NCBI GenBank assembly: GCA_003104975.1
Contig: PQAM01000012.1
Coordinates: forward strand, 1 to 64,000
Length of the DNA stretch: 64,000 bases
Direction: 5' to 3'
Source of the DNA: Candidatus Methylomirabilota bacterium
GTDB taxonomy: Bacteria > Methylomirabilota > Methylomirabilia > Methylomirabilales > Methylomirabilaceae
Shown one piece after another: positions 44,800-53,774 of the stretch (its first letter is position 1; each line of letters begins with the position of its first letter). The notes below the pieces were generated by a model that made no database searches, was not told the DNA's origin, and was given only the letters and a program-made list of their open reading frames with translations. The position numbers and the translations under genes were made by a program.

Positions 44800-45798
44800 T
44801 TAACTGACGGCGATTCCTTCGGTAATATGCTCGATCACGCGATTTTCGACGCATTCCGCGGCGGCCCGAATGGCATTTTTGATAGCCTTGGCGGTCGAGC
44901 GGCCATGGCTGATGATACAGATACCCCGGACCCCCAACAACGGCGCCCCGCCGTACTCGGTGTAGTCCACCACTTTCTTGAAACGCTTAAAGGCGCCGCG
45001 AGCCAGCAAGGCGCCGACCATCCCGGCCAGCCCCTTGCCAAGCTCCTCCTTCAACAGGCGCGTAAAGAACTCTGCTGCGCCCTCGATGATCTTCAAGGCG
45101 ATATTGCCGGTGAAGCCATCGCACACGATGACGTCAGCCGCCCCTGTCAACACCTCGCGGCCCTCGACGTTGCCGATAAAGTTCAGGGAATCTTCCTCTT
45201 CAAGCCCCCTGAAGGCCTCGCGGGTCAGTTCGTTCCCCTTGCTCTCCTCCTCACCGATGCTCAGTAAACCGACGGTCGGCGATGACTTCCGCATGATTTG
45301 CCGCGCGTAGACATTTCCCATGATCGCAAACTGGAGAAGATGGCGCGCCTTACAATCGGCATTGGCACCGACATCCAACAGGATCGACTGACCCTTCAAC
45401 GTTGGAATCATGAGGGCGATGGCGGGACGCTCGACGCCGGGAAGGTGGCCAAGGGTCACCAATGCGGTGGCCATCACTGCCCCCGTATTGCCGGCACTGA
45501 TAAAGGCATCGGCCTCCCCATTCTTCACGAGTTCCAAGCCGACTCGAATGGAGGACTGCTTCTTCTTTCGCAGGGCGACGGACGGTGACTCCTGCATCCC
45601 GATCGCCTCCGGTGCGTGTCGAATCGAGATGCTCAGACCCCGTGTCGCGTGTTGCTGCAGGGCCGGACCGATTTCCTCTTCGTTTCCCACCAGCACGACA
45701 GACAGGTTGAACTCGCGAGCCGCGGCGACAGCGCCCCCGACGGTCACTGTGGGGCCGCGATCGCCGCCCATCGCGTCAAGGGCTATTCGGATTCCCAT
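44800..45798 (-). CDS. plsX: Phosphate acyltransferase PlsX
   Basis: 332 residues. Makes acyl-phosphate from acyl-ACP for phospholipid synthesis. Characteristic IALDAMGGDRGP at the N-terminus, ISAGNTGAVMA, ILLDVGANADCK and VCDGFTGNIALKIIEGAAEF. Conserved neighbour of rpmF and fabH. Confidence 0.96.
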   Translation of the reverse strand: MGIRIALDAMGGDRGPTVTVGGAVAAAREFNLSVVLVGNEEEIGPALQQHATRGLSISIRHAPEAIGMQESPSVALRKKKQSSIRVGLELVKNGEADAFISAGNTGAVMATALVTLGHLPGVERPAIALMIPTLKGQSILLDVGANADCKARHLLQFAIMGNVYARQIMRKSSPTVGLLSIGEEESKGNELTREAFRGLEEEDSLNFIGNVEGREVLTGAADVIVCDGFTGNIALKIIEGAAEFFTRLLKEELGKGLAGMVGALLARGAFKRFKKVVDYTEYGGAPLLGVRGICIISHGRSTAKAIKNAIRAAAECVENRVIEHITEGIAVS

Positions 45799-45828
45799 AC
45801 CTGTCTGCGCATTGAGAAGCGGGCGGGA

Positions 45829-46011
45829 CTAGGCCTCTTCCCGCTTCACGACCTCCCGACCACGATAATGCCCACAGGCCGGACACGCCCGGTGGGGCAG
45901 CTTCCGCTCATGGCAGTTGGGACACTCCACAAGATTGGGGGTCGTCAAGGCGTCATGGGAGCGTCGCTTTCGCGACCGGGTATTACTGTGACGACGTTTT
46001 GGCAGGGGCAT
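45829..46011 (-). CDS. rpmF: Ribosomal protein L32
   Basis: 60 residues. The N-terminus MPLPKRRHSNTRSRKRRSHD is typical, and the zinc ribbon CPNCHERKLPHRACPACGHY keeps all four cysteines (zinc-binding form). It lies between yceD and plsX, the conserved order. Confidence 0.97.
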   Translation of the reverse strand: MPLPKRRHSNTRSRKRRSHDALTTPNLVECPNCHERKLPHRACPACGHYRGREVVKREEA

Positions 46012-46035
46012 CCGAGTCCTCCTGGACTTCTCAGG

Positions 46036-46545
46036 CTAGAGTAATTGTTGAAGAGGAAGCAATCGTGGATCGCCTTCCTCGGCGCGACACTGACACGAGC
46101 GTTCGTTCAGATTGATTCCGCAATGAGGGCACAGCCCCTGGCAATCGGCCCGACACAGCGGCTGAAGCGGCAGGTTCAGCAGGACATTCTCCCGCAGCAA
46201 CTCACTGACGTCGAGTCGATCATCCTGCAGGACATCGACATCCATCTCGGCGGCGCTCAGCTCTATCTCGTCGGCATCAAAGGCTTCCCGCGCCTCCGCA
46301 TAGAGAACCGTGAACGAGTCAGCAATCGAAATCGATACCGGTTCGGAGCATCGACTGCACGGTACAACGGCCGTAGTGGCAAAGGTTCCGGTTGCCAGGA
46401 TGCCCTGGGCTTCTCGTTCCAAATGGAGCGAGACCTCTACCGGCGCCAGCGACAGCCATAATCCTTCGACCCCCTCCCACTGAGGCTCCTCGCATAGCCT
46501 CAGATCCAGCCCTTCGGGAGGAATCTGTGACCGTTCCACCAACAT
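46036..46545 (-). CDS. yceD: YceD-family (DUF177) protein
   Basis: 169 residues from the ATG at 46545, chosen because GGAG lies 8 nt upstream; a TTG at 46551 is possible. The family links to 23S rRNA and L32 and to fatty acid operons; exact role is uncertain. Conserved parts are VPCSRCSEPV, and near the C-terminus LQPLCRADCQGLCPHCGINLN with paired cysteines. First gene of the operon. Confidence 0.9.
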   Translation of the reverse strand: MLVERSQIPPEGLDLRLCEEPQWEGVEGLWLSLAPVEVSLHLEREAQGILATGTFATTAVVPCSRCSEPVSISIADSFTVLYAEAREAFDADEIELSAAEMDVDVLQDDRLDVSELLRENVLLNLPLQPLCRADCQGLCPHCGINLNERSCQCRAEEGDPRLLPLQQLL

Positions 46546-46571
46546 GCTCAATACTCCACCAGTCCAGCGGC

Positions 46572-46600
46572 ATGTTACACAGGAAACGCGCTCAAGTCAA
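46572..46600 (-). promoter_or_regulatory. Predicted promoter of the yceD-rpmF-plsX-fab operon
   Basis: Minus strand TTGACT (46595-46600), 17-nt spacer, TAACAT (46572-46577) preceded by TGTG. The yceD ATG is about 27 nt downstream. This is one of the strongest promoter matches in the window. Confidence 0.6.
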
Positions 46601-46633
46601 GGATTTTTCAGGCAAAATACTCGTCTCTTGCCT

Positions 46634-47080
46634 CTACGTCGTACCGATCCCTCGCCGCTCGATCGTGGGCTGAATCTCCAGACGATTAAAAAAGTAGGGG
46701 ATCTCAAAGGCGACAGACGTCGCTGAGTCGGAGCCATGCACAACGTTCTTCTCGATGCTGGTCGCAAAGCTGCGCCGCAACGTCCCCTCCGCAGCCTCAG
46801 CCGGGTTGGTGGCACCCATCAGCGTCCGCACACGCCCGATCGCCTCTTCCCCTTCAAGGACCATGGCGACGCACGGACCGGAGGCCATGAAATGGGTGAG
46901 GCTCCCAAAAAATGGTCGCTGCCGATGCACCTGATAGAAACCTTCCGCCTCTTTCTGTCCAAGCCACAGCATTTTCAACCCGCAGACCACCAACCCTTCC
47001 GCCTCGAACCGCCGAATGACCTCGCCGATCAGACCCCTGGCGACGGCATCCGGCTTCACAATCACTAAGGTTTGCTCCAT
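46634..47080 (-). CDS. ndk: Nucleoside diphosphate kinase
   Basis: 148 residues, slightly longer than the usual 140 or so. Transfers phosphate between nucleoside di- and triphosphates. N-terminal TLVIVKPDAVARGLIGEVI and the active-site His in KNVVHGSDSATSVAFEI are clear. Lies 24 bp after sucD on the same strand; GGAG precedes the ATG. Confidence 0.95.
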   Translation of the reverse strand: MEQTLVIVKPDAVARGLIGEVIRRFEAEGLVVCGLKMLWLGQKEAEGFYQVHRQRPFFGSLTHFMASGPCVAMVLEGEEAIGRVRTLMGATNPAEAAEGTLRRSFATSIEKNVVHGSDSATSVAFEIPYFFNRLEIQPTIERRGIGTT

Positions 47081-47104
47081 GTCGTTACTCCGTTATGAGA
47101 GCTG

Positions 47105-47980
47105 TCAACTGTCAGCTACACGCTTTTTCACCGTCGCACCGATCTCGGTCGGGTTGCGAACGACCGTGATGCCGGCGCGTTCCAACGCAGCGATCTTCTC
47201 CATTGCCGTTCCTTTTCCGCCGGATATGATGGCCCCCGCGTGACCCATGCGTCGCTCTGCAGGCGCCGCGACCCCGGCAATGTAGGCAATGACCGGTTTC
47301 GAGACGTGACGCTGCACAAATACCGCAGCCTCCTCTTCAGCAACACCTCCGATCTCGCCGATCATCAGAATGGCGTGGGTCGTCGGATCGGTTTCAAAGA
47401 GTGCCAGGCAATCGACGAAGGTCGTCCCGATAATTGGATCGCCACCGATCCCCACGCAGGTTGATTGACCTACACCGAGGCGCGTGAGCTGATTGACCGC
47501 CTCATAGGTGAGCGTTCCGCTCCGCGAGATGACCCCGACATAACCTTGCTTGTGGATGTGTCCCGGCATAATCCCGACCTTCGCTTCTCCCGGAGAGATA
47601 ATTCCAGGACAGTTCGGTCCTATCAGACGGGTGTTCGATCCGCTGAGGATACGGCTCACCCGCACCATGTCCTGAATCGGGATCCCTTCCGTGATACACA
47701 CCACCAGCGGGACCGCTGCATCGATCGCTTCCAAGACGGCCTCGGCGGCGAAGGCAGCCGGGACAAAGATCAGGGCGGTATTGGCGCCCTCGCGGTCCAC
47801 GGCCTCGCGCACGGTGTCAAAGACCGGAAAGCCTTCGTGGTGCATGCCCCCTTTGCCCGGCGTCACCCCGGCAACCACGCGGGTCCCGTATGCCCGACAC
47901 GCAAGGGCATGGAAGGTCCCCTCCTTGCCGGTCAACCCCTGCACCACCACCCGTGTCTGTCGATCAACGAGTACGCTCAT
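47105..47980 (-). CDS. sucD: Succinyl-CoA synthetase alpha subunit
   Basis: 291 residues. With SucC it interconverts succinyl-CoA and succinate in the TCA cycle. CoA-binding [48 protein letters not shown], and the phospho-His in [15 protein letters not shown]. Separated from sucC by a 115-bp inverted-repeat element. Malate-CoA ligase (MtkB) is a related alternative but less likely without a serine-cycle context. Confidence 0.93.
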   Translation of the reverse strand: MSVLVDRQTRVVVQGLTGKEGTFHALACRAYGTRVVAGVTPGKGGMHHEGFPVFDTVREAVDREGANTALIFVPAAFAAEAVLEAIDAAVPLVVCITEGIPIQDMVRVSRILSGSNTRLIGPNCPGIISPGEAKVGIMPGHIHKQGYVGVISRSGTLTYEAVNQLTRLGVGQSTCVGIGGDPIIGTTFVDCLALFETDPTTHAILMIGEIGGVAEEEAAVFVQRHVSKPVIAYIAGVAAPAERRMGHAGAIISGGKGTAMEKIAALERAGITVVRNPTEIGATVKKRVADS

Positions 47981-48018
47981 AGCCCCTAACGTATTTCCCG
48001 AACAGCCCTACTCGAATA

Positions 48019-48133
48019 GTGGTGGTTGGCGAAGCGTCGTCGATGGCAGGCGCAGCACGGAAAGCGCAGCCCGCCAGCGCCGATTTGAGCCGTACATGGA
48101 TGTATGGCGAAATTAAGCAGAGCCAACCACCAC
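48019..48133. mobile_element. MITE-like element with 12-bp perfect terminal inverted repeats between sucC and sucD
   Basis: GTGGTGGTTGGC (48019-48030) is the exact complement of 48122-48133. The 115-bp unit also holds an inner stem GCCGTACAT-GG-ATGTATGGC (48089-48108; one G-U pair). It has no coding capacity. No clear target-site duplication; ACTCG occurs a few bases outside each end but at different distances. Confidence 0.6.
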
Positions 48134-48159
48134 GCCACTCGGTCAAGGGTAAACTTCTC

Positions 48160-49332
48160 TCACCCGCAGACTGTCGCCTTGGCGGCGTTCACCGCCAACT
48201 CGGCCGCTTCCTGCATCCCGTCCGCCGTGATGAAATTCAGGCCGGACTCGGCCAGCATGCGCTTGCCTTCGTCCACGTTGGTCCCCTCCATCCGAAGGAC
48301 GATCGGCCAGCTCACCTGCAGCGCCCGCGCCGCGCGGATTACCCCTTCCGCGAGCCGGTCGCACCGCAGGATGCCTCCGAAGATATTAATCAACACCGCC
48401 TTAACCGACCGATCCGAAACCAAAATACGAAATGCCCGTTCGATCTGGTCGGCACTGGCGCCGCCTCCAACATCGAGAAAATTAGCGGGCTCGCCGCCGA
48501 CCAGCTTGACCAGATCCATCGTCGCCATGGCTAAGCCGGCCCCGTTGACCATACATCCCACGGTCCCGTTCAGCTTAATATAGTTGAGTCCGAATCGCGA
48601 GGCCTCTACCTCGAGCGGGAGCTCCTCGTCCGGATCGCGCAGCGCCGCCAGCTCCGGGTGGCGAAACATGGCGTTGTCGTCGACATTCAGCTTGGCATCC
48701 AGCGCCAGGAGGCTGCCGTCGGTAGTCACCACAAGGGGGTTGATCTCGACCAACGAACAGTCTTTCTCCTGAAACGCGCGATACAGGGCGGACAGGAGAC
48801 CGCCGGCCGTTCGCCGGATCGACGGCGGCAATGCCAAACCCGCCACCAGTCGACGAATATGAAAGGGCTGAAGCTGAATGGCCGGATCAACGACGACCCT
48901 GCTGATCTGGCCCGGATCGGTCGCCGCCACCGCTTCGATCTCGACCCCCCCGGCCGCGCTCACCATGATGACCGGCCGCGCCGCCTGATGATCCAGGACG
49001 ATCCCGGCGTACAGCTCGCGACCGACGGCCAGTTGCTCCTCGACGAGGATTCGCTTCACGACCTTGCCTTCGCGACCGGTCTGATGCGTGACCAGGCGCG
49101 AACCGATGAGTCGCTGCGCAATTCCTTCGGCCTCTTGCGGTGACGATGCTAATTGGACCCCGCCGGCCTTCCCGCGGCCGCCCGCGTGAATTTGGGCCTT
49201 CAGCACCACGGCGCCGCCAAGTCGCTCGGCCGCGTCCCTGGCCTCAGCGGGTGTGGTGGCTACCTCCCCTTTTGGGATCGGCACCCCGTACGCGCCCAGG
49301 ATCGCCTTCGCCTGAAATTCATGAATCTTCAT
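48160..49332 (-). CDS. sucC: Succinyl-CoA synthetase beta subunit
   Basis: 390 residues from the ATG at 49332 (MKIHEFQAKAILGAYGVPIPKG). ATP-grasp domain: VLKAQIHAGGRGKAGGV, LVEINPLVVT, ALDAKLNVDDNA; C-terminal LDVGGGASADQI and INIFGGILRCD. Works with SucD downstream. No strong ribosome site is visible. Confidence 0.94.
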   Translation of the reverse strand: MKIHEFQAKAILGAYGVPIPKGEVATTPAEARDAAERLGGAVVLKAQIHAGGRGKAGGVQLASSPQEAEGIAQRLIGSRLVTHQTGREGKVVKRILVEEQLAVGRELYAGIVLDHQAARPVIMVSAAGGVEIEAVAATDPGQISRVVVDPAIQLQPFHIRRLVAGLALPPSIRRTAGGLLSALYRAFQEKDCSLVEINPLVVTTDGSLLALDAKLNVDDNAMFRHPELAALRDPDEELPLEVEASRFGLNYIKLNGTVGCMVNGAGLAMATMDLVKLVGGEPANFLDVGGGASADQIERAFRILVSDRSVKAVLINIFGGILRCDRLAEGVIRAARALQVSWPIVLRMEGTNVDEGKRMLAESGLNFITADGMQEAAELAVNAAKATVCG

Positions 49333-49483
49333 CGCTGCAGCTTGTCGGCCATCAGCGAATAGCTGATAGCTGTGCGGTAATAGTGATGGGTCGTAAGCTC
49401 GAAAAGGACAGCGGTTACTTGACCGTCGAACGGCTATCATAAACTCACCGCCATCTTTGTCAAGGTCGAAATGGGTTTTGGCC

Positions 49484-49511
49484 TTGACACGCTTTCACAC
49501 GCCATGATAAA
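49484..49511 (+). promoter_or_regulatory. Predicted promoter of the helicase-exonuclease gene
   Basis: TTGACA (49484-49489), 16-nt spacer, GATAAA (49506-49511), about 68 nt before the ATG at 49580. It lies in the divergent gap with sucC. Confidence 0.5.
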
Positions 49512-49579
49512 GGAATAGCGCATATGTGGCCAAGAATCATGGCAGATAGTATGAGGGATTCGATCCAGCCCGCCTGAGC

Positions 49580-52525
49580 ATGATGCGACCTGTCACGGCA
49601 CATCCCGCTGGGCGATCCTCTGCGCCTCACATCACCCTCGAGGTCGATCGGTTCGTCGACGAGTTGCGCCGAGGCTACGCGACCCGGGGCCACCTTGTCC
49701 ACCTCAGACACATCCCTTCAAAATCACCGAGTTTTTCTGATCTGTCTCATCCTTTACCCGAGCCGCTTCATGACGCACTGCGAAGAATCGGCGTTGAGCG
49801 GCTCTACACGCATCAGTGTGCGGCGATCGAGGCGGCCCGCGCCGGCAGTCATCCCTTGGTCGTGACCTCCACCGCATCCGGGAAAAGTCTCACCTATCTC
49901 TTGCCGATCCTCGAACACCTGCTGAACGATCGTTCGGCCCGAGCCCTGCTGTTGTTCCCGATCAAGGCGCTGGAGCAGGATCAATTGAAGACGCTGCAGA
50001 CACTGCTGCCTCCCGGTGCAGGGATCGAGGCCGCCATCGTGGACGGCGACACGCCGGCCTCTCGGCGCGAGAAGCTTCGAGCGAATCCGCCCCAGCTTCT
50101 GCTGAGTAACCCGGACCTGCTGCATCTGTCGTTGCTGCCGTATCATGCGCAGTGGCGCGAGTTGTGGCGCAACCTCCGCTATGTCGTGCTCGATGAACTG
50201 CACACCTATCGCGGGGTCTTTGGCTCGCACATCGCCCACGTCCTGCGACGCCTGCGGCGGGTAGCGGCTGCCTACGGATCACAGCCGCAGTTCATCGCCT
50301 GCTCGGCGACGATCAGCAATCCCCTCGGCCTGTCGGCGCAACTGACCGGCCATGCCTTTCACCTGATCGATGCCGATGGCGCGCCCCAGCAGGGCAAGCG
50401 TTTCCTCCTGATCAATCCGAGCGGCAGCCCCTACACCGAGGCGACCGATCTGCTGCTCCGATGCCTCCGAAACGGGCTCAAGACCATCGCCTTCGCCAAG
50501 GCCAGAAAGATCGCCGAGTTGATCGCCATGTGGGCCCGCCAAGCCGATCGAACGCTCGGCGACCGACTGGCCGCTTATCGAGCCGGTTTTACGGCCGACG
50601 AGCGCCGAGCCATCGAACGGGGGTTGTTCAGCGAACAACTAGCCGGGGTTGTAACAACCTCTGCCCTCGAGCTTGGAATCGATGTGGGCGGACTGGACGC
50701 CTGTCTCCTCGTCGGGTATCCCGGCAGCATCACCAGTACCTGGCAACGGGGCGGCCGGGTGGGCCGTGGCCGACGAGAGGCGCTGATCATCTTGATCGCG
50801 CTGCCTGATGCCCTCGATCAGTATTTCTTCCGCCATCCGGACGACTTCTTCGGTCGGCCCTACGAAGCGGCGATCGTCGATCCCGGCAACGATCAGATTC
50901 TGGCGGCACACGTGGTGGCGGCGGCCTCGGAGGTGCCGTTACGTTCGGATGATCCGTTCTATGCCGCCGAAAAGGAACTCATCCAGGCGCTGCACGACCA
51001 AGGACGGTTGCTGTTGTCGGCGGATGGGACGGAATGGTACGCCAGGGAACGCAACCCCCAGCGCCGCATCAATATCCGCTCCCTCGGGGAGAGCTGCACA
51101 ATCCTGAACGAGGCCGGCCGGGCGATCGGTACCATTGACGGGATACGCGCCGTCCACGAGTGTCATCCGGGGGCCGTCTATCTTCATCAGGGACAACAGT
51201 ACGAGGTCTTGAACCTGGACCTGATTCAGCACAAGGTCCACGCCAGACCGGTGACTGTCGATTACTACACCACACCACTCGCCGAAAAGGATACGGAGAT
51301 CCTTGAGATCCTGGAATCCAGGGACCACCGGGGGATCCCTTATCGCCTCGGTCGGCTGAAGGTGACCGAGCGGGTGCTTGGGTATGAGCGCAGACGGATC
51401 CTCGGTCAGGATAAGATCGGCTCGTATCGCCTGGATCTGCCGCCTCACACCTTTGAAACGGTCGGGCTCTGGTTCGAGGTGCCCGACGGCCTGAGGGCGG
51501 CCGTCGATCAGGCGGGGTGCCACTTCATGGGCAGTATTCATGCGGTAGAACATGCCATGATCGGCCTCTTCCCGCTTTATGCCCTCTGCGATCGCTCTGA
51601 TATCGGCGGGATCTCGTACCCGATCCACCCCCAGGTCGGCCGCGCGGCCATTTTTATCTACGACGGTTATCCCGGCGGGATCGGGCTGACTGAGCGCGGG
51701 TTTCGGGTCCTGCCGGAGCTGTTCCTGAAGACACGACAACTCCTGGAAGAGTGTCTGTGCGAAACGGGATGCCCCTCGTGCGTTCACTCGCCCAAGTGCG
51801 GTTCGGGCAATAAACCGCTCGATAAACCCGGCGCCCACCTGACGCTGCAAGGACTGCTCGGGGAGGCGTCATGGGCCGAGACGACACAGCCGCGCTCTCA
51901 ACACCTGTCGATGACTGTATCGGACCCACGGGTCGTGGAAGAACCTCGGGCCGCCTCTACGGCACCCTCTGCCCTGGTCTTTGACCTGGAGACGCAGCGC
52001 AGCGCCGACGAGGTCGGTGGATGGGAGCATCGGGATCGGATGGGCCTTGCGGTCGGCGTCGTTTACGACCTGGATCGGGCAGAGTTTCGCGTCTATACCG
52101 AGTCGCAGGTTGAGGCATTGATCCGCGATCTGGTCGGCGCGCGTCTCATCATTGGATTTAACCTGCGACGTTTTGACTTTGATGTCTTGCGGGCGTATGC
52201 CGACCTCGACTGGAATGCCCTACCCACACTGGATATCCTGGAGTGTATCTACCGACGATTGGGTTTCCGGCTGAAGCTGGATCATCTGACCCAAGAGACG
52301 CTGGGAGAAAGGAAGTCGGCGGATGGTCTCCAAAGCCTGGCCTGGTTTAAGGCGGGCGAGATCGAGCGGGTCATCGAATATTGCAAACAGGATGTCTTCC
52401 TGACCAAACGGCTGTATGACTTCGGACGACAGCACGGCTATCTTTTGTACCGGGACATCCAGGGGCGAGCGGTCCGGCTGCCGGTCGATTTTGATGAAAA
52501 CCTATTTTCGCGGCAATCCATGTAG
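49580..52525 (+). CDS. MrfA/YprA-type DEAD-like helicase fused to a MrfB/YprB-type DEDDy exonuclease
   Basis: 981 residues. Helicase part (about 60-470): Walker A VVTSTASGKSLTYLLP, DELH box VVLDELHTYRG, SAT motif ACSATISNP, motif VI QRGGRVGRGRREA. A DUF1998-type region with the cysteine cluster CLCETGCPSCVHSPKCG (about 715-735) is as in MrfA. A linker (about 765-795) leads to an RNase H-like exonuclease: Asp802 and Glu804 in FDLET, Asp866 in NLRRFDFDVL, and Tyr934-x3-Asp938 in EYCKQDVF (DEDDy). In Bacillus subtilis MrfA and MrfB are separate proteins that repair mitomycin C damage; here both are on one chain. Function by homology. Confidence 0.88.
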   Translation: MMRPVTAHPAGRSSAPHITLEVDRFVDELRRGYATRGHLVHLRHIPSKSPSFSDLSHPLPEPLHDALRRIGVERLYTHQCAAIEAARAGSHPLVVTSTASGKSLTYLLPILEHLLNDRSARALLLFPIKALEQDQLKTLQTLLPPGAGIEAAIVDGDTPASRREKLRANPPQLLLSNPDLLHLSLLPYHAQWRELWRNLRYVVLDELHTYRGVFGSHIAHVLRRLRRVAAAYGSQPQFIACSATISNPLGLSAQLTGHAFHLIDADGAPQQGKRFLLINPSGSPYTEATDLLLRCLRNGLKTIAFAKARKIAELIAMWARQADRTLGDRLAAYRAGFTADERRAIERGLFSEQLAGVVTTSALELGIDVGGLDACLLVGYPGSITSTWQRGGRVGRGRREALIILIALPDALDQYFFRHPDDFFGRPYEAAIVDPGNDQILAAHVVAAASEVPLRSDDPFYAAEKELIQALHDQGRLLLSADGTEWYARERNPQRRINIRSLGESCTILNEAGRAIGTIDGIRAVHECHPGAVYLHQGQQYEVLNLDLIQHKVHARPVTVDYYTTPLAEKDTEILEILESRDHRGIPYRLGRLKVTERVLGYERRRILGQDKIGSYRLDLPPHTFETVGLWFEVPDGLRAAVDQAGCHFMGSIHAVEHAMIGLFPLYALCDRSDIGGISYPIHPQVGRAAIFIYDGYPGGIGLTERGFRVLPELFLKTRQLLEECLCETGCPSCVHSPKCGSGNKPLDKPGAHLTLQGLLGEASWAETTQPRSQHLSMTVSDPRVVEEPRAASTAPSALVFDLETQRSADEVGGWEHRDRMGLAVGVVYDLDRAEFRVYTESQVEALIRDLVGARLIIGFNLRRFDFDVLRAYADLDWNALPTLDILECIYRRLGFRLKLDHLTQETLGERKSADGLQSLAWFKAGEIERVIEYCKQDVFLTKRLYDFGRQHGYLLYRDIQGRAVRLPVDFDENLFSRQSM

Positions 52526-52533
52526 AGTATAAT
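52505..52533 (+). promoter_or_regulatory. Possible promoter of the methyltransferase gene
   Basis: A perfect TATAAT (52528-52533) just after the helicase stop; the -35 at 17-nt spacing (TTTTCG, 52505-52510) is weak. The ATG is 67 nt downstream. Confidence 0.35.
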
Positions 52534-52600
52534 GCGTTCCCGAGTAAAGCGTGTCATCGTGACAAACGATTGAACCGGAACACGGCTGTCGGAGGGTTGA

Positions 52601-53224
52601 ATGGTTGCCTTAGATTACAAGCAGATCACGCGGGCCTATGCCATATTGTCCCCTATGTATGATCTCCTGTTCGATAAGATCTTTCTTCCGGGACGGGTCG
52701 CGGCGATACCGCTTCTTGGAATCAAACCAAACGACGTGGTACTCGAGGTAGGGATCGGCACAGGATTGAACCTTCCACTCTACCCGCAAGATTGCCACCT
52801 TGTGGGGATCGATCTGTCCTCGGAGATGCTCAGCAAGGCTAGAGACAAGGTCAGGGAATACGGGATGACCAACGTCACCATTAAAGAGATGGACGCATCG
52901 AAACTGGAGTTCCCGGACGAACATTTCGACCATGTATTGGCCACATACGTCATCAGTGCGGTTCCGGAGCCGGTTCAGGTCCTTCGAGAGATCAAGCGGG
53001 TGTGCAAGAAGAAGGGTCACATCGTGATCTTGAACCATTTCAAGAGTGAGAACCCGGTTGTCGGCACCATGGAGGAGTTGATTGCACCGCTCTGTACGAG
53101 GCTCGGGTTTAAAACCGACCTGAAGCTGATGCCGGTCCTCAGGGCGGCGCAACTGATCCCGGAGCAGTTGCATCGCGTGAATCTCCTGAACGGATGGCGT
53201 CTCGTCCGTTGTCTGAATGAATAG
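52601..53224 (+). CDS. Phospholipid N-methyltransferase-like SAM-dependent methyltransferase
   Basis: 207 residues with GGAGGG in front. SAM motif I is VVLEVGIGTGLNLPLYP, followed by LVGIDLSSEMLSKA and FDHVLATYVISAVPEP. The N-terminus (YAILSPMYDLLFDKIFLPGR) and the LNHFKSENPVVG stretch resemble Rhodobacter-type PmtA, which methylates phosphatidylethanolamine towards phosphatidylcholine. Other UbiE-like substrates cannot be excluded. Its stop overlaps the next gene by 8 bp. Confidence 0.8.
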   Translation: MVALDYKQITRAYAILSPMYDLLFDKIFLPGRVAAIPLLGIKPNDVVLEVGIGTGLNLPLYPQDCHLVGIDLSSEMLSKARDKVREYGMTNVTIKEMDASKLEFPDEHFDHVLATYVISAVPEPVQVLREIKRVCKKKGHIVILNHFKSENPVVGTMEELIAPLCTRLGFKTDLKLMPVLRAAQLIPEQLHRVNLLNGWRLVRCLNE

Positions 53225-53738
53225 GCCGAGACACGGGTGGGCGCCAGGGCCGACCGTCGCGTTTGTCTCGTTGCTCACCCTCTGGTTGCTGGTCCCTCTG
53301 ACCGCCGTGCTGGCCGAAGAACCGAACGGCCTCTATGAAATGGAAGTGTTGGGCGTGGCTCCGACGTCTGGAGGCGAGCAGGCCGCGGTGCTCCTTCGCG
53401 GCAAGAGCGCCAAGCGCGAGCTTACACTCTTTGTCGGACCTCTTGAAGCCCAAAGCATCGCAGTCCCACTCCAGCAACTGAAGCCTCCCCGTCCCTTGAC
53501 GCACGATCTGACCCTGTCTATCCTGACGGCCCTCCGTGCTCACCTTGGACGAATCGTCATCAGCGACTTCAAGGATAATATCTACTATGCGACCCTCTCT
53601 ATCGAGATCGACGGTAAAGAGATTACAGTCGACAGCCGCCCGAGCGACGCCATTGCCCTTGCGCTGCGGTCGGGGGTCCCCATTTACGCGAATAACAAGG
53701 CGCTGGACGGCGTAGGCGTGAATCAGCCGACCCGGTAA
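53217..53738 (+). CDS. Exported bifunctional-nuclease-domain (BFN/DUF151) protein
   Basis: 173 residues. N-terminal signal or anchor (TVAFVSLLTLWLLVPLTAVLA) followed by the BFN domain (about 40-165): LTLFVGPLEAQSIAVPLQQ, TLSILTALRAHLGRIVISDF, TLSIEIDGKEITVDSRPSDA and IALALRSGVPIYANNKALD. The domain is best known from cytosolic and plant nucleases; a version with a signal peptide suggests a periplasmic place. Translationally coupled to the methyltransferase gene. Confidence 0.85.
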   Translation: MNRPRHGWAPGPTVAFVSLLTLWLLVPLTAVLAEEPNGLYEMEVLGVAPTSGGEQAAVLLRGKSAKRELTLFVGPLEAQSIAVPLQQLKPPRPLTHDLTLSILTALRAHLGRIVISDFKDNIYYATLSIEIDGKEITVDSRPSDAIALALRSGVPIYANNKALDGVGVNQPTR

Positions 53739-53774
53739 TTCCCTTCGCGCCGGATTCCTGGAGGCGCCGAGTAC

